In this document: piece after piece, positions 24,731-32,633 of the stretch
How positions within the stretch are numbered: position 1 is the first letter of the stretch
Layout: each line of letters opens with the position of its first letter
DNA from: an uncultured Collinsella sp.
GTDB taxonomy: Bacteria; Actinomycetota; Coriobacteriia; Coriobacteriales; Coriobacteriaceae
Assembly (NCBI GenBank): GCA_958348225.1
Contig: CATVYG010000014.1
Coordinates: 1 to 49,347, forward strand
Direction of reading: 5' to 3'
DNA: 49,347 bases
Translations under genes and position numbers: made by a program
The notes under the pieces: model-generated
What the model was told of the DNA's origin: nothing
What the model saw: only the letters and a program-made list of their open reading frames with translations
Database searches by the model: none

Positions 24731-26368
24731 ATGGCAAAGAACATTACGTTCAACACCGATGCCCGCGCTAAGCTCGCCAAGGGCGTCAACACTCTGGCCG
24801 ACGCCGTTACCGTCACCATGGGCCCCAAGGGCCGCTATGTCGCTCTGCAACGCACGTTCGGTGCTCCGACCATCACCAACGACGGCGTTTCCGTCGCCAA
24901 GGAGATTGAGCTCGAGGACAACATCGAGAACATGGGTGCCCAGCTGGTGAAGGAGGTTGCCACCAAGACCAACGACACCGTGGGTGACGGCACCACCACC
25001 GCAACCCTGCTCGCCCAGGCCATCGTCAACGACGGCCTGCGCAACGTCGCCGCTGGCGCCAACCCGCTGGCCATCCGTCGCGGCATCGACAAGGCCGTCA
25101 ACGCCGCCGTCGCCGAGATGAAGAAGCAGGCCAAGCCGGTCGAGACCAAGGAGCAGATTGCTTCCGTCGGTACCATCTCCGCCGGTGACCCCGAGGTCGG
25201 CGAGAAGATCGCTGAGGCCATGGAGGTCGTGGGCAAGGACGGCGTCATCACCGTCGAGGATTCCCAGACGTTCGATATCACCATCGACACCGTCGAGGGC
25301 ATGCAGTTCGACAAGGGCTACGTCTCCGCTTACTTCGTCACGGACAACGACCGCATGGAGGCCGTGATGAAGGATCCGTACATCCTCATCACCGACCAGA
25401 AGATCTCCAGCGTCCAGGACATCATGCCTGTTCTCGAGGCTGTCCAGCGCGCTGGCCGTGGCCTGCTCATCATCGCTGAGGACATCGACGGCGAGGCCCT
25501 GCCTACCCTCGTCCTCAACAAGATCCGTGGCGCCCTCAACGTCTGCGCCGTCAAGGCTCCGGGCTACGGCGACCGCCGCAAGCGCATCCTCGAGGACATC
25601 GCTGTCCTCACCGGTGGTCAGGCTGCTCTGGACGAGCTGGGCGTGAAGGTCGCTGACATCACCGCCGATATGCTCGGTACCGCCAAGTCCGTCACCATCT
25701 CCAAGGACAACACCGTCGTCGTCGGCGGCGCTGGCTCCAAGGAGGCCATCGACGCCCGCATCGCTCAGATCAAGGGCGAGATGGAGAACACCACCTCTGA
25801 CTTCGATCGTGAGAAGCTCCAGGAGCGCCTGGCCAAGCTCTCCGGTGGCGTTGCCGTCATCAAGGTCGGCGCTGCTACCGAGTCCGAGCTCAAGGAGATC
25901 AAGCATCGCGTCGAGGACGCCCTGCAGGCTACCCGCGCTGCTGTCGAGGAGGGCATTGTCGCTGGCGGCGGCGTCGCCTTCATGGACGCTGCTCCTGCGC
26001 TCGACGCTGTCGAGATCGACGACCCCGAGGAGAAGATTGGCGTCGATATCGTCAAGAAGGCTCTGACCGCTCCGGTCGCTACCATCGCCAAGAACGCTGG
26101 CTTTGAGGGCGCTGTCGTGGTCGACAAGGTTGCCGAGCTGCCCGCCGGCCAGGGTCTCAACTCTGCCAACGGTGAGTGGGGCGACATGATTGAGATGGGT
26201 GTCCTCGACCCCGTCAAGGTCAGCCGCGTCACCCTGCAGAACGCTGCTTCTGTCGCCAGCCTGATTCTCATCACCGAGGCCACCGTCTCCGATGTGCCCA
26301 AGAACACTCAGCTTGAGGACGCTATCGCTGCTGCCACCGCTGGTCAGCAGGGCGGCGGTATGTACTAA
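24731..26368 (+). CDS. groEL: Chaperonin GroEL
   Basis: A 545-residue Hsp60 chaperonin forming the double-ring ATP-driven folding chamber. Family motifs: VTVTMGPKGRYVAL, the NDTVGDGTTTATLLA nucleotide-binding loop, AGANPLAIRRGIDKA, and the equatorial closing region VEEGIVAGGGVAF. The C-terminus is GQQGGGMY: one GGM unit with a terminal Tyr rather than several GGM repeats. TTTTGGAGG precedes the ATG. Codon bias is strong, fitting high expression. It forms a two-gene operon with groES and is followed 26 bases on by a nested palindrome. Confidence 0.98.
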   Translation: MAKNITFNTDARAKLAKGVNTLADAVTVTMGPKGRYVALQRTFGAPTITNDGVSVAKEIELEDNIENMGAQLVKEVATKTNDTVGDGTTTATLLAQAIVNDGLRNVAAGANPLAIRRGIDKAVNAAVAEMKKQAKPVETKEQIASVGTISAGDPEVGEKIAEAMEVVGKDGVITVEDSQTFDITIDTVEGMQFDKGYVSAYFVTDNDRMEAVMKDPYILITDQKISSVQDIMPVLEAVQRAGRGLLIIAEDIDGEALPTLVLNKIRGALNVCAVKAPGYGDRRKRILEDIAVLTGGQAALDELGVKVADITADMLGTAKSVTISKDNTVVVGGAGSKEAIDARIAQIKGEMENTTSDFDREKLQERLAKLSGGVAVIKVGAATESELKEIKHRVEDALQATRAAVEEGIVAGGGVAFMDAAPALDAVEIDDPEEKIGVDIVKKALTAPVATIAKNAGFEGAVVVDKVAELPAGQGLNSANGEWGDMIEMGVLDPVKVSRVTLQNAASVASLILITEATVSDVPKNTQLEDAIAAATAGQQGGGMY

Positions 26369-26394
26369 GGCCGACAAGGTCTAGAACTCCCACC

Positions 26395-26540
26395 GGGAAT
26401 CCGGGGGCGTGACGGGGGGTTTCTCTCCGGAACGTCCTCGGACATGCAAAGAGGCTCCGCATAGCGCGTAGCGCCGGCGAGCCTCTTTGCGTCCTGCGGA
26501 ATGTTCCGGAGAGAAACCCCCGTCACGCCCCCGGATCCCC
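26395..26540. repeat. Large nested palindrome after groEL
   Basis: Arms 26395-26433 and 26503-26540 pair over about 38 bases with one bulged G and one mismatch (core CCGGGGGCGTGAC and TCTCTCCGGAAC). Inside is a perfect 12-bp hairpin, GCAAAGAGGCTC (26446-26457) with GAGCCTCTTTGC (26479-26490). The inner hairpin is probably the groEL terminator, although it lacks a T-run. The arm sequence is unrelated to the palindrome before groES but the layout is the same. Confidence 0.88.
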
Positions 26541-26652
26541 TGCGTTTACGGCCTTGAGGTCGGCGTGGGCGGAGATCGTGGCTGATGGGGATACGTGTCC
26601 CGGTCGCTGTTTCGCGGCTTTGCCGCGAAAGGCGCGCTACTTTGGGATGGGT

Positions 26653-26684
26653 GGGGAACGTGGTAGTTGCGGCAACTAGTCCCC
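26653..26684. repeat. Palindrome TAGTTGC-G-GCAACTA
   Basis: A perfect 15-base palindrome (26664-26678) nested in GGGGA (26653-26657) and TCCCC (26680-26684). It lies 24 bases before the -35 of the riboflavin transporter promoter, so it is either an operator or part of a hairpin. Another perfect hairpin, TTTCGCGGC / GCCGCGAAA, lies at 26610-26630. Nothing else is visible between 26541 and 26707. Confidence 0.45.
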
Positions 26685-26707
26685 GCCATAAATTATCCTT
26701 GGCATGC

Positions 26708-26735
26708 TTGCGCGAAAGCCTGCTGGTGCTACACT
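26708..26735 (+). promoter_or_regulatory. Promoter of the FMN-riboswitch transcript
   Basis: TTGCGC (-35) and TACACT (-10) with a 16-base spacer, about 13 bases before the riboswitch begins. Similar TTGCGC/T -35 boxes are seen before the MurE-type gene and veg. Confidence 0.6.
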
Positions 26736-26747
26736 TGCAATTGCTGT

Positions 26748-26922
26748 TTCAGGGCGGGGTGAAATTCCCCACTGGCGGTAAATTGGGCGGTGCCAAAGGG
26801 GTGCCGTGGCGCAGGCGAGGACCTGCGTCGAGCCGATGAGTCCGCGACCCGTGCGTGTGTTGGTTCGCATGCCGGCTGAACTGGTGAGATCCCAGTACCA
26901 ACGGTTAGAGTCCGGATGAAAG
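26748..26922 (+). promoter_or_regulatory. FMN riboswitch (RFN element)
   Basis: All conserved blocks of the FMN aptamer are present: CAGGGCGGGGTGAAATTCCC, ACTGGCGGTAAAT, GAGCCGATGAGTCCGCGACC, and the closing GGTGAGATCCCAGTACCAAC with GAGTCCGGATGAAAGAG. The aptamer binds FMN and lowers expression when flavin is plentiful. It ends 14 bases before the transporter start, and no separate terminator hairpin is visible, so control is likely at translation initiation. The variable stem (about 26795-26840) is long. Confidence 0.96.
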
Positions 26923-26936
26923 AGGCAGGTGATCTT

Positions 26937-27527
26937 ATGTCTGAACAGTCGCAGCATATCCATTTTGAGAACACGAATAGGTGGAGCACCAAACAGCTCG
27001 TAACCATGGCGCTTATGTGTGCCCTGGGCGCGCTCTTTATGTATGTGCAGCTGCCCATTCTTCCTTCGGCGCCGTTTTTGACGTATGACCCGTCGCTGGT
27101 GCCGGCGATGGTGTGCGGGTTTGCATATGGCCCCGGTGCCGGTACCGCTGTTGCCGCCATGGCGATCGTCATCCATGCACTCACTACGGGTGACTGGGTC
27201 GGCGCGCTTATGAACCTGGTTGCCACGCTGGGCTACATTCTGCCCGCGGCTATTGTCTACCAGAAGATGCATACCTATAAGGGTGCCGTGATTGGCCTGG
27301 TACTCGGCGTTATTGCCGCTACGGCGTTGTCTATGGTCGCAAACCTTACCATTGGCGTATGGTTCTGGTATGGCTCGGTCGATGTGATCGCCCCGCTCAT
27401 GATTCCTGCCGTGCTGCCGTTCAACCTTATCAAGACCGTGCTTAACTCGGTATTGACGCTTGCGGTGTACAAGGCGGTCTCCAACCTCATCACGCCTAAA
27501 AAGGACCAGGTCAAAGGCCGCGCATGA
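26937..27527 (+). CDS. ribU: Riboflavin ECF transporter substrate-binding component
   Basis: A 196-residue ECF S-component of the RibU type with about six hydrophobic helices. It has the family start (STKQLVTMALMCALGALFMYVQLPIL), the LTYDPSLVPAMVCGFAYGPGAGTAVA segment and the conserved ALTTGDWVGALMN loop. It binds riboflavin in the membrane and works with the ATPase and EcfT encoded next. The FMN riboswitch directly upstream supports the substrate. ATG 26937 is used rather than 26916, because the earlier ATG is inside the riboswitch (GATGAAAG). Confidence 0.93.
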   Translation: MSEQSQHIHFENTNRWSTKQLVTMALMCALGALFMYVQLPILPSAPFLTYDPSLVPAMVCGFAYGPGAGTAVAAMAIVIHALTTGDWVGALMNLVATLGYILPAAIVYQKMHTYKGAVIGLVLGVIAATALSMVANLTIGVWFWYGSVDVIAPLMIPAVLPFNLIKTVLNSVLTLAVYKAVSNLITPKKDQVKGRA

Positions 27528-29428
27528 TTGAGTGTCAGGGCGTTTCCTTTAGCTATGACGGTGTCGTGCCGGCGCTCGACGGCGTCGATCTGAACATTGA
27601 GGACGGCGAGTTTTTCTGCATCCTCGGTGGTAATGGGTCGGGCAAGTCGACGTTTGCCAAGCATCTGAATGCACTGTTGCAGCCCGATGCGGGCACGGTG
27701 CGTATCAACGGCATGGATGCGTCCGACCCCGAGCTGGTCTACGACATTCGTTCGACCGCGGGCATGGTATTCCAGAATCCCGATGATCAGCTGGTGGCAA
27801 CGCTTGTCGAAGATGACGTTGCGTTTGGTCCCGAAAACCTTGGCGTGCCATCGGCGCAAATTGCGCAGCGCGTACGCGAGGCGCTGAAGGGCGTGGGCCT
27901 GGTGGGCTTTGAGCACCACGAGACCCACGCGCTTTCGGGCGGCCAAAAGCAGCGCGTGGCGCTTGCCGGCGTGCTCGCCATGGAACCGCGCGTGCTCATA
28001 TTGGACGAGGCTTCCTCGATGCTCGATCCGCGTGGGCGTCAGGGCCTCATGAAGGCTTGCCGCGCGTTGCACGATCGCGGCATGACCGTCGTGATGATTA
28101 CGCACTTTATGGAAGAGGCCGCCGAGGCCGATCGTGTCGCGGTGTTTCGGGCGGGGCGCGTTGCCATACTCGGTACGCCCGAGGAAATCTTGACGCGGGC
28201 AGACGAACTTGCGCAGCTCAACCTGGATATGCCGGCGTCGTGCTGTCTGGGCAGGTCGCTTCGTGCGAAGGGCGTGCCCGTTTGCGCGCAGGTGCGCGAG
28301 GCAGATATGGTCTCCGAGATTGCACAGGCTTATACCGAGCGGAGCGGGTTGGACATCGCAGAGCAGCCTTCCGCATCCGATTCTCATGTGCTTGACAATG
28401 GATCCTCTGCGGCCGACGGGATAGGCGCGTCGGAGCCCGTCATCGAGATTTCGCATCTCTCGCATAGTTACTCGCTGAGCGCCCGCGAGCGCCGTCGATG
28501 GCACAAGCGCTCGACCACTGCGGACGCATCGAGCAAACAGGCCCTTTGGGGCAACGATCCAAACAGCCCCTGGGCGCTTCGTGATGTTACGCTGACGGTG
28601 CGTCGCGGTGAGTTTCTGGGACTGGCGGGTCATACCGGCTCGGGTAAATCGACGCTGGTTCAGCATCTCAACGGGTTGATTCGTCCGCAGGAGGGAAGCG
28701 TTTGCGCGCTGGGGCTCGACCTATCAAACAAGAAAGACGCCGCCGCGGTTAAGGCCAAGGTCGGCATGATGTTTCAGTATCCCGAGCGCCAGCTATTTGC
28801 CGAGACCGTGGCGCAGGACGTGGCGTTTGGCCCGCGTAACCTTGGCCTGCCGCAAGACGAGGTCGCACGCCGTGTCGCATCATCGCTCGCACGCGTGGGC
28901 CTCGACGTTGCCGCGATAGGCGACAAGAGCCCCTTTGAGCTTTCGGGCGGCCAGCAGCGGCGTGTGGCGTTTGCTGGCGTGCTTGCTATGGAGCCCGAGG
29001 TCCTAGTACTCGATGAGCCCATGGCAGGGCTCGATCCGGCTGCGCGCAGGGATTTCCTAGGGCTCATCGATCGACTCCATCGCGAGGGCCTGACCGTTGT
29101 CATGGTTTCGCACAGCATGGATGACCTGGCAAATTGTTGTGACCGTATCGTTGTAATGAACGAGGGCGCGGTGTTTGCCGAGGGAACGCCCTCGCAGGTT
29201 TTTGCGCACGCGAACGAGCTCAAGTCGATTGGCCTGGGCGTTCCTGCCGCCCAGCGTATGGCGCTGGCGCTCGCACAGGCCGGCGTGCCGCTCCGCTGCG
29301 ACAGGCTTTATACGGTTGAGTTGTTAGCCGATGAGCTGGCCGGCTTGCTACCGGGCTGCGCGGACGGGCCTTTGAGGGTTCCGTCTCAGACCGGTTCCAA
29401 GATAGCCACGCGAGAGGAGGGCTGCTAA
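27524..29428 (+). CDS. Fused ECF transporter ATPase (EcfA1-EcfA2)
   Basis: A 634-residue protein with two complete ABC ATPase domains in one chain. Domain 1 (about residues 1-240) has Walker A GGNGSGKST, signature LSGGQKQR and Walker B VLILDEA. A linker of about 70 residues follows. Domain 2 (about 315-560) has Walker A GHTGSGKST, signature LSGGQQRR and Walker B VLVLDEP. ECF transporters usually have two separate ATPases; the fused form is known in some actinobacteria and others. ATG overlaps the ribU stop by four bases (ATGA), and EcfT follows with a one-base overlap. The first domain's B motif ends DEA rather than DEP. Confidence 0.93.
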   Translation: MIECQGVSFSYDGVVPALDGVDLNIEDGEFFCILGGNGSGKSTFAKHLNALLQPDAGTVRINGMDASDPELVYDIRSTAGMVFQNPDDQLVATLVEDDVAFGPENLGVPSAQIAQRVREALKGVGLVGFEHHETHALSGGQKQRVALAGVLAMEPRVLILDEASSMLDPRGRQGLMKACRALHDRGMTVVMITHFMEEAAEADRVAVFRAGRVAILGTPEEILTRADELAQLNLDMPASCCLGRSLRAKGVPVCAQVREADMVSEIAQAYTERSGLDIAEQPSASDSHVLDNGSSAADGIGASEPVIEISHLSHSYSLSARERRRWHKRSTTADASSKQALWGNDPNSPWALRDVTLTVRRGEFLGLAGHTGSGKSTLVQHLNGLIRPQEGSVCALGLDLSNKKDAAAVKAKVGMMFQYPERQLFAETVAQDVAFGPRNLGLPQDEVARRVASSLARVGLDVAAIGDKSPFELSGGQQRRVAFAGVLAMEPEVLVLDEPMAGLDPAARRDFLGLIDRLHREGLTVVMVSHSMDDLANCCDRIVVMNEGAVFAEGTPSQVFAHANELKSIGLGVPAAQRMALALAQAGVPLRCDRLYTVELLADELAGLLPGCADGPLRVPSQTGSKIATREEGC

Positions 29429-30228
29429 TGGAGGCGTTCTCATTTGGCAGCTACTATCCCGGGGATAGCGCGGTGCATCGTCTGGATCCGCGCACTAAGC
29501 TGCTCCTAGGTTTCGCATTTCTGATCACTGTGCTCACCGTCGGAAGCTTCCGCGGGCTGGTGCCGGTTGCAATGTTTGTCGTGCTGGTCTATGTCGCAGC
29601 CCGGGTGCCGTTGCGCCGGGTCCTATCATCGATGGCACCACTGCTGGCGATTGTCGTGGTGGTCGCGGTACTCAACCTGTTTTCCGACCAGAGCGGCCGC
29701 ACCCTGTGGCAGCTTGGCTTTTTGCAGGTGAGCGAGGGCTCGCTGCGTTCTGCGGCGTTTATGGCGTGCCGTCTGACCCTGATGATGGCCGGCATGAGCG
29801 CCATTACACTCACCACACCGACGCTCGACCTCACCGCGGGTTTTGAGCGCCTGCTCGCACCATTTGCACGCGTGGGGCTTCCGGCGCACGAGCTCGGCAT
29901 GATTATGGGTATCGCGCTGCGGTTTATGCCGCAATTTGCAACCGAGATGAAACAGACGACCGATGCACAGGCAAGCCGCGGCGCGCGCGTGACGGGCGGT
30001 CCGCTCGGCGGTGTGCGCATGCTCGGCAGTGTGGCGATTCCGCTGTTCACCGGCGTGTTCCGTCATGCCGAGACGCTTTCGGCCGCCATGGATGCGCGCT
30101 GTTATCACGGCGAGCAGGGACGCACGCGTCTGCATGCGCTTACGTTTGGCCGCGGGGATGCACTGGCCGCGGTGGCGATGGCGCTGCTGGTGACATGCGT
30201 TGTCGTTATCAATCTTCAGCTCGTCTAA
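29428..30228 (+). CDS. ECF transporter transmembrane component EcfT
   Basis: A 266-residue EcfT-type membrane protein with about five to six hydrophobic helices. It begins near FGSYYPGDSAVHRLDPRTKLLLGF, a segment typical of the family, and carries the Ala-Arg-Gly coupling-helix motifs (QASRGARVTGGP and AMDARCYHG) that contact the ATPases. Its start overlaps the ATPase stop by one base and AGAGGAGGG is the ribosome site. It completes a transporter of the S-AA-T type. EcfT and the ATPase may also serve S-components encoded elsewhere. Confidence 0.92.
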   Translation: MEAFSFGSYYPGDSAVHRLDPRTKLLLGFAFLITVLTVGSFRGLVPVAMFVVLVYVAARVPLRRVLSSMAPLLAIVVVVAVLNLFSDQSGRTLWQLGFLQVSEGSLRSAAFMACRLTLMMAGMSAITLTTPTLDLTAGFERLLAPFARVGLPAHELGMIMGIALRFMPQFATEMKQTTDAQASRGARVTGGPLGGVRMLGSVAIPLFTGVFRHAETLSAAMDARCYHGEQGRTRLHALTFGRGDALAAVAMALLVTCVVVINLQLV

Positions 30229-30258
30229 GCTCGATTCGAGCGCAAGAAAGGGGTCTCT

Positions 30259-30705
30259 ATGACCGACATCGATCGCACGGCTCAGCTCGAACGCGTCTGC
30301 ACGTATCTCAGACGCATTCCGGCGTGGTATCTTGCCACGACCGATGCGAGCGACGGGCATCAGCCCCGCGTGAGGCCGTTTTCGTTTGCCATGGTTGATG
30401 ACGGCAAACTGTGGTTTTGCACGTCGCGCGACAAGGACGTGTGGGCGGAGTTGAGCGCGAATCCCAAGTTTGAGGTATCGGGCTGGAAGCCGGGGGAGTG
30501 CTGGATCGTGTTAACCGGTGAGGCCGCGCTCGAGGACGATGCATTCGTGAGCGACAAGGTGCGCCAGGCGGGCTTTAAGCACATGGTGGGCATTGGCGAG
30601 CAACACGATAGCGCCAACGACGGCCGCCTTGCGTTCTTCTCGGTCCGCAACATCGCCGCGCGGTTCTGCGATATCGACGGCAGCGAAGAGCTCCTCGAGC
30701 TCTAA
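30259..30705 (+). CDS. Pyridoxamine 5'-phosphate oxidase-like flavin protein, copy 1
   Basis: A 148-residue split-barrel flavin-binding protein of the PNPOx-like family: IPAWYLATTDASDGHQPRVRPFSFAMVDDGKLWFCTSRDKDVW at the N-terminus, then a beta-rich middle (WIVLTGEAALED) and a C-terminal FFSVRNIAA strand. Such proteins bind FMN or F420 and often reduce small molecules. AAAGGGGTC precedes the ATG. It follows ecfT by 30 bases, so it may be in the riboflavin operon. It is a diverged tandem paralogue of the next gene. Confidence 0.85.
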   Translation: MTDIDRTAQLERVCTYLRRIPAWYLATTDASDGHQPRVRPFSFAMVDDGKLWFCTSRDKDVWAELSANPKFEVSGWKPGECWIVLTGEAALEDDAFVSDKVRQAGFKHMVGIGEQHDSANDGRLAFFSVRNIAARFCDIDGSEELLEL

Positions 30706-30759
30706 TTTCCCAAATTAACTACCCATTCCAAAAAGACTGGTCAGGCGGCAGGAGGAAAC

Positions 30760-31170
30760 GTGGACGGATTGAATACGGTGCTGGAGTATCTGACGTCGGT
30801 GCCGGCGTGGTATCTGGCGACGAGCGTGGACGGGCAGCCGCATGTGCGTCCGTTCTCGTTTGCACAGATTCAGGACGGCAAGCTGTGGTTTGTGACGGCG
30901 CGCACCAAAGATGTGTGGCAGGAGCTGCTGCAAAACCAGCGCTTTGAGGCCACGAGTTGGTGGCCGGGCCACGGTTGGTTGATCCTGCGCGGGCGTGCGG
31001 GGCTGGAAGACCGGGCTTCGAGCGAAATGCGCGAGGCCGGATGGAAACATCTTGAGCGCTTGAGCGAGCACTATGAGGGGCCTAACGACCCCACGCTTGT
31101 TTTCTTTAGCGTCGAGGATCCCGAGGCTTTTATCTGCAATCACGACGAATGGGTGCCGGTCGAGCTCTAA
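30760..31170 (+). CDS. Pyridoxamine 5'-phosphate oxidase-like flavin protein, copy 2
   Basis: A 136-residue paralogue of the preceding protein, sharing PAWYLAT, VRPFSFAQIQDGKLWF, KDVWQEL, and the FFSVEDPEAF strand. It is about 12 residues shorter, with an altered centre (SWWPGHGWLILRGRAGLED). The start is GTG 30760 after GGAGGAAAC. The pair probably arose by tandem duplication. Confidence 0.85.
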   Translation: MDGLNTVLEYLTSVPAWYLATSVDGQPHVRPFSFAQIQDGKLWFVTARTKDVWQELLQNQRFEATSWWPGHGWLILRGRAGLEDRASSEMREAGWKHLERLSEHYEGPNDPTLVFFSVEDPEAFICNHDEWVPVEL

Positions 31171-31214
31171 CCAGCTGGCTCATCCCAACAACTTGGTTTT
31201 TCGCATGGGCGGGC

Positions 31215-31256
31215 CCCGTATTGCCTGACGCCGTTAGGAGCGCCGGGCAATACGGG
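31215..31256 (+). terminator. Terminator-like hairpin before the arginine operon
   Basis: CCCGTATTGCC (31215-31225) pairs perfectly with GGCAATACGGG (31246-31256). There is no strong T-run after it, so Rho-independent termination is uncertain. It separates the PNPOx pair from argC. Confidence 0.6.
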
Positions 31257-31301
31257 ACCTGCTCTATTTGTCAATTCCTTCAAGCGAATGTGTCGGGAAT
31301 G

Positions 31302-31344
31302 TTTCAATGCATGAACATGCAAGCTATTTACGTATTCATGCATC
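31302..31344 (+). promoter_or_regulatory. Likely ArgR operator in the argC promoter
   Basis: A perfect palindrome TGCATGAACATGCA (31308-31321) is followed by a half-like TATTCATGCATC (31333-31344). Both resemble arginine-repressor (ARG box) half-sites, TGAAT/TGCAT-type with ATTCA. A weak -35 (TTTCAA, 31302) and -10 (TATTTA, 31325) with 17-base spacing would put the first palindrome between them. This suggests repression by ArgR with arginine; the repressor gene is not in the window. Confidence 0.55.
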
Positions 31345-31428
31345 TTTCGGTGCTAAAGTTTCAAGCCACTTCATAACGACCGCTGCGAAATGCGCATCGG
31401 TGCATAAATCGCAGACAAGGAGTCTGAT

Positions 31429-32499
31429 ATGTCTTTGAAGGTTGGAATCGTCGGCGCGGCTGGATATGCCGGAGCCGAACTCATTCGCCTCGTGCTCGGC
31501 CATCCCGAGTTTGAACTTGTTGCCATTACGTCCAACGCCGATGCCGGCCAGCCGCTGTCCGCGGTGTATCCGAGCTTTGCTGGCGTGAGCGACCTGGATT
31601 TCACCACGCATGACGCCCCCGAGCTTAAATCCTGCGACGCCGTCTTCTTGGCCGTGCCGCACACGGCTGCCATGGCACAGGTGCCCGCACTGCTTGCATC
31701 TGGCGTCTCCTGCTTCGATCTTTCGGCCGATTACCGTCTGAGCGACGCGTCTGTCTTTGAGGCATGGTATGCCGCCGAGCACACGAGCCCCGAGTTGCTC
31801 AAGACCCGCGCTTTCGGCCTGCCCGAGCTGTTCTGCCAGGACTTAGAGACCGCTGCTTCCAGCCATGCCGCTGGCAGGCCCGTGTTGGTCGCCTGCGCCG
31901 GTTGCTATCCCACCGCAACGAGCCTTGCTGCCGCTCCCGCCGTGCGCGCCGACTGGGTTGCCCAGAGCGGCCCCGTAATCGTCGATGCCATTAGCGGCGT
32001 GACGGGTGCCGGTAAGTCCTGCAACGCCCGCACCCACTTTTGCAGCGCGGACGAGAACCTGGAAGCCTATGGCGTGGGTAAACATCGTCATACGCCCGAG
32101 ATTGAGCAAATCCTTGGCTTAACCGATCGCGTCGTCTTTACCCCGCATCTGGCACCGCTCAAGCGCGGCCTGCTCTCCACGGTGACGATGCCGCTTACGC
32201 CGCAGGCTATCGATACCTTGACCCTTGAGGACGTTGTCGACTATTACAAGCAGTTCTACGCTGGACGCACCTTTGTGCGTGTGCTCGACGCCGGCCAGCA
32301 GCCCAAGACGGCTTCGGTCGTCGGAACCAACGCCGCCCAGATTGGCCTCGCGCTCAACAAGCGCGCGGGCGTGCTGGTGGCGACGGGCGCCATCGACAAT
32401 CTGTGCAAGGGCGCTGCGGGCCAAGCGGTCCAGTGTGCCAATATCGTCTTTGGCTTTGACGAGCGACGAGGCTTGCCCACAGTGGCGTGCCCGGTGTAG
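31429..32499 (+). CDS. argC: N-acetyl-gamma-glutamyl-phosphate reductase
   Basis: A 356-residue NADPH-dependent reductase making N-acetylglutamate semialdehyde, the third step of ornithine synthesis. It has the Rossmann start KVGIVGAAGYAGAELIRLVLGHPEF, the VFLAVPHTAAM strand, the catalytic Cys motif VACAGCYPTATSLA, and the DAISGVTGAGKS and HRHTPEIEQ motifs. AAGGAGTCTGAT is the ribosome site. It is the first gene of argCJBD. Confidence 0.96.
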   Translation: MSLKVGIVGAAGYAGAELIRLVLGHPEFELVAITSNADAGQPLSAVYPSFAGVSDLDFTTHDAPELKSCDAVFLAVPHTAAMAQVPALLASGVSCFDLSADYRLSDASVFEAWYAAEHTSPELLKTRAFGLPELFCQDLETAASSHAAGRPVLVACAGCYPTATSLAAAPAVRADWVAQSGPVIVDAISGVTGAGKSCNARTHFCSADENLEAYGVGKHRHTPEIEQILGLTDRVVFTPHLAPLKRGLLSTVTMPLTPQAIDTLTLEDVVDYYKQFYAGRTFVRVLDAGQQPKTASVVGTNAAQIGLALNKRAGVLVATGAIDNLCKGAAGQAVQCANIVFGFDERRGLPTVACPV

Positions 32500-32633
32500 C
32501 ACATTCGATTGTTAACGATTTGGTAGTCGGGCATCGAGTGGGGCGCCACTCTTAAGCTGGTCTCATGATCACGACTGGCATGGCGCACCAACCGATGTCC
32601 GTTTTTTGTTTGACATAAGGAGTCATAAAGACG

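Noticed and set aside
24722..26377. 551-residue minus-strand frame opposite groEL, and similar long frames opposite lysS and asnB
   Set aside because: Highly biased codons leave few antisense stops. The sense genes are certain.
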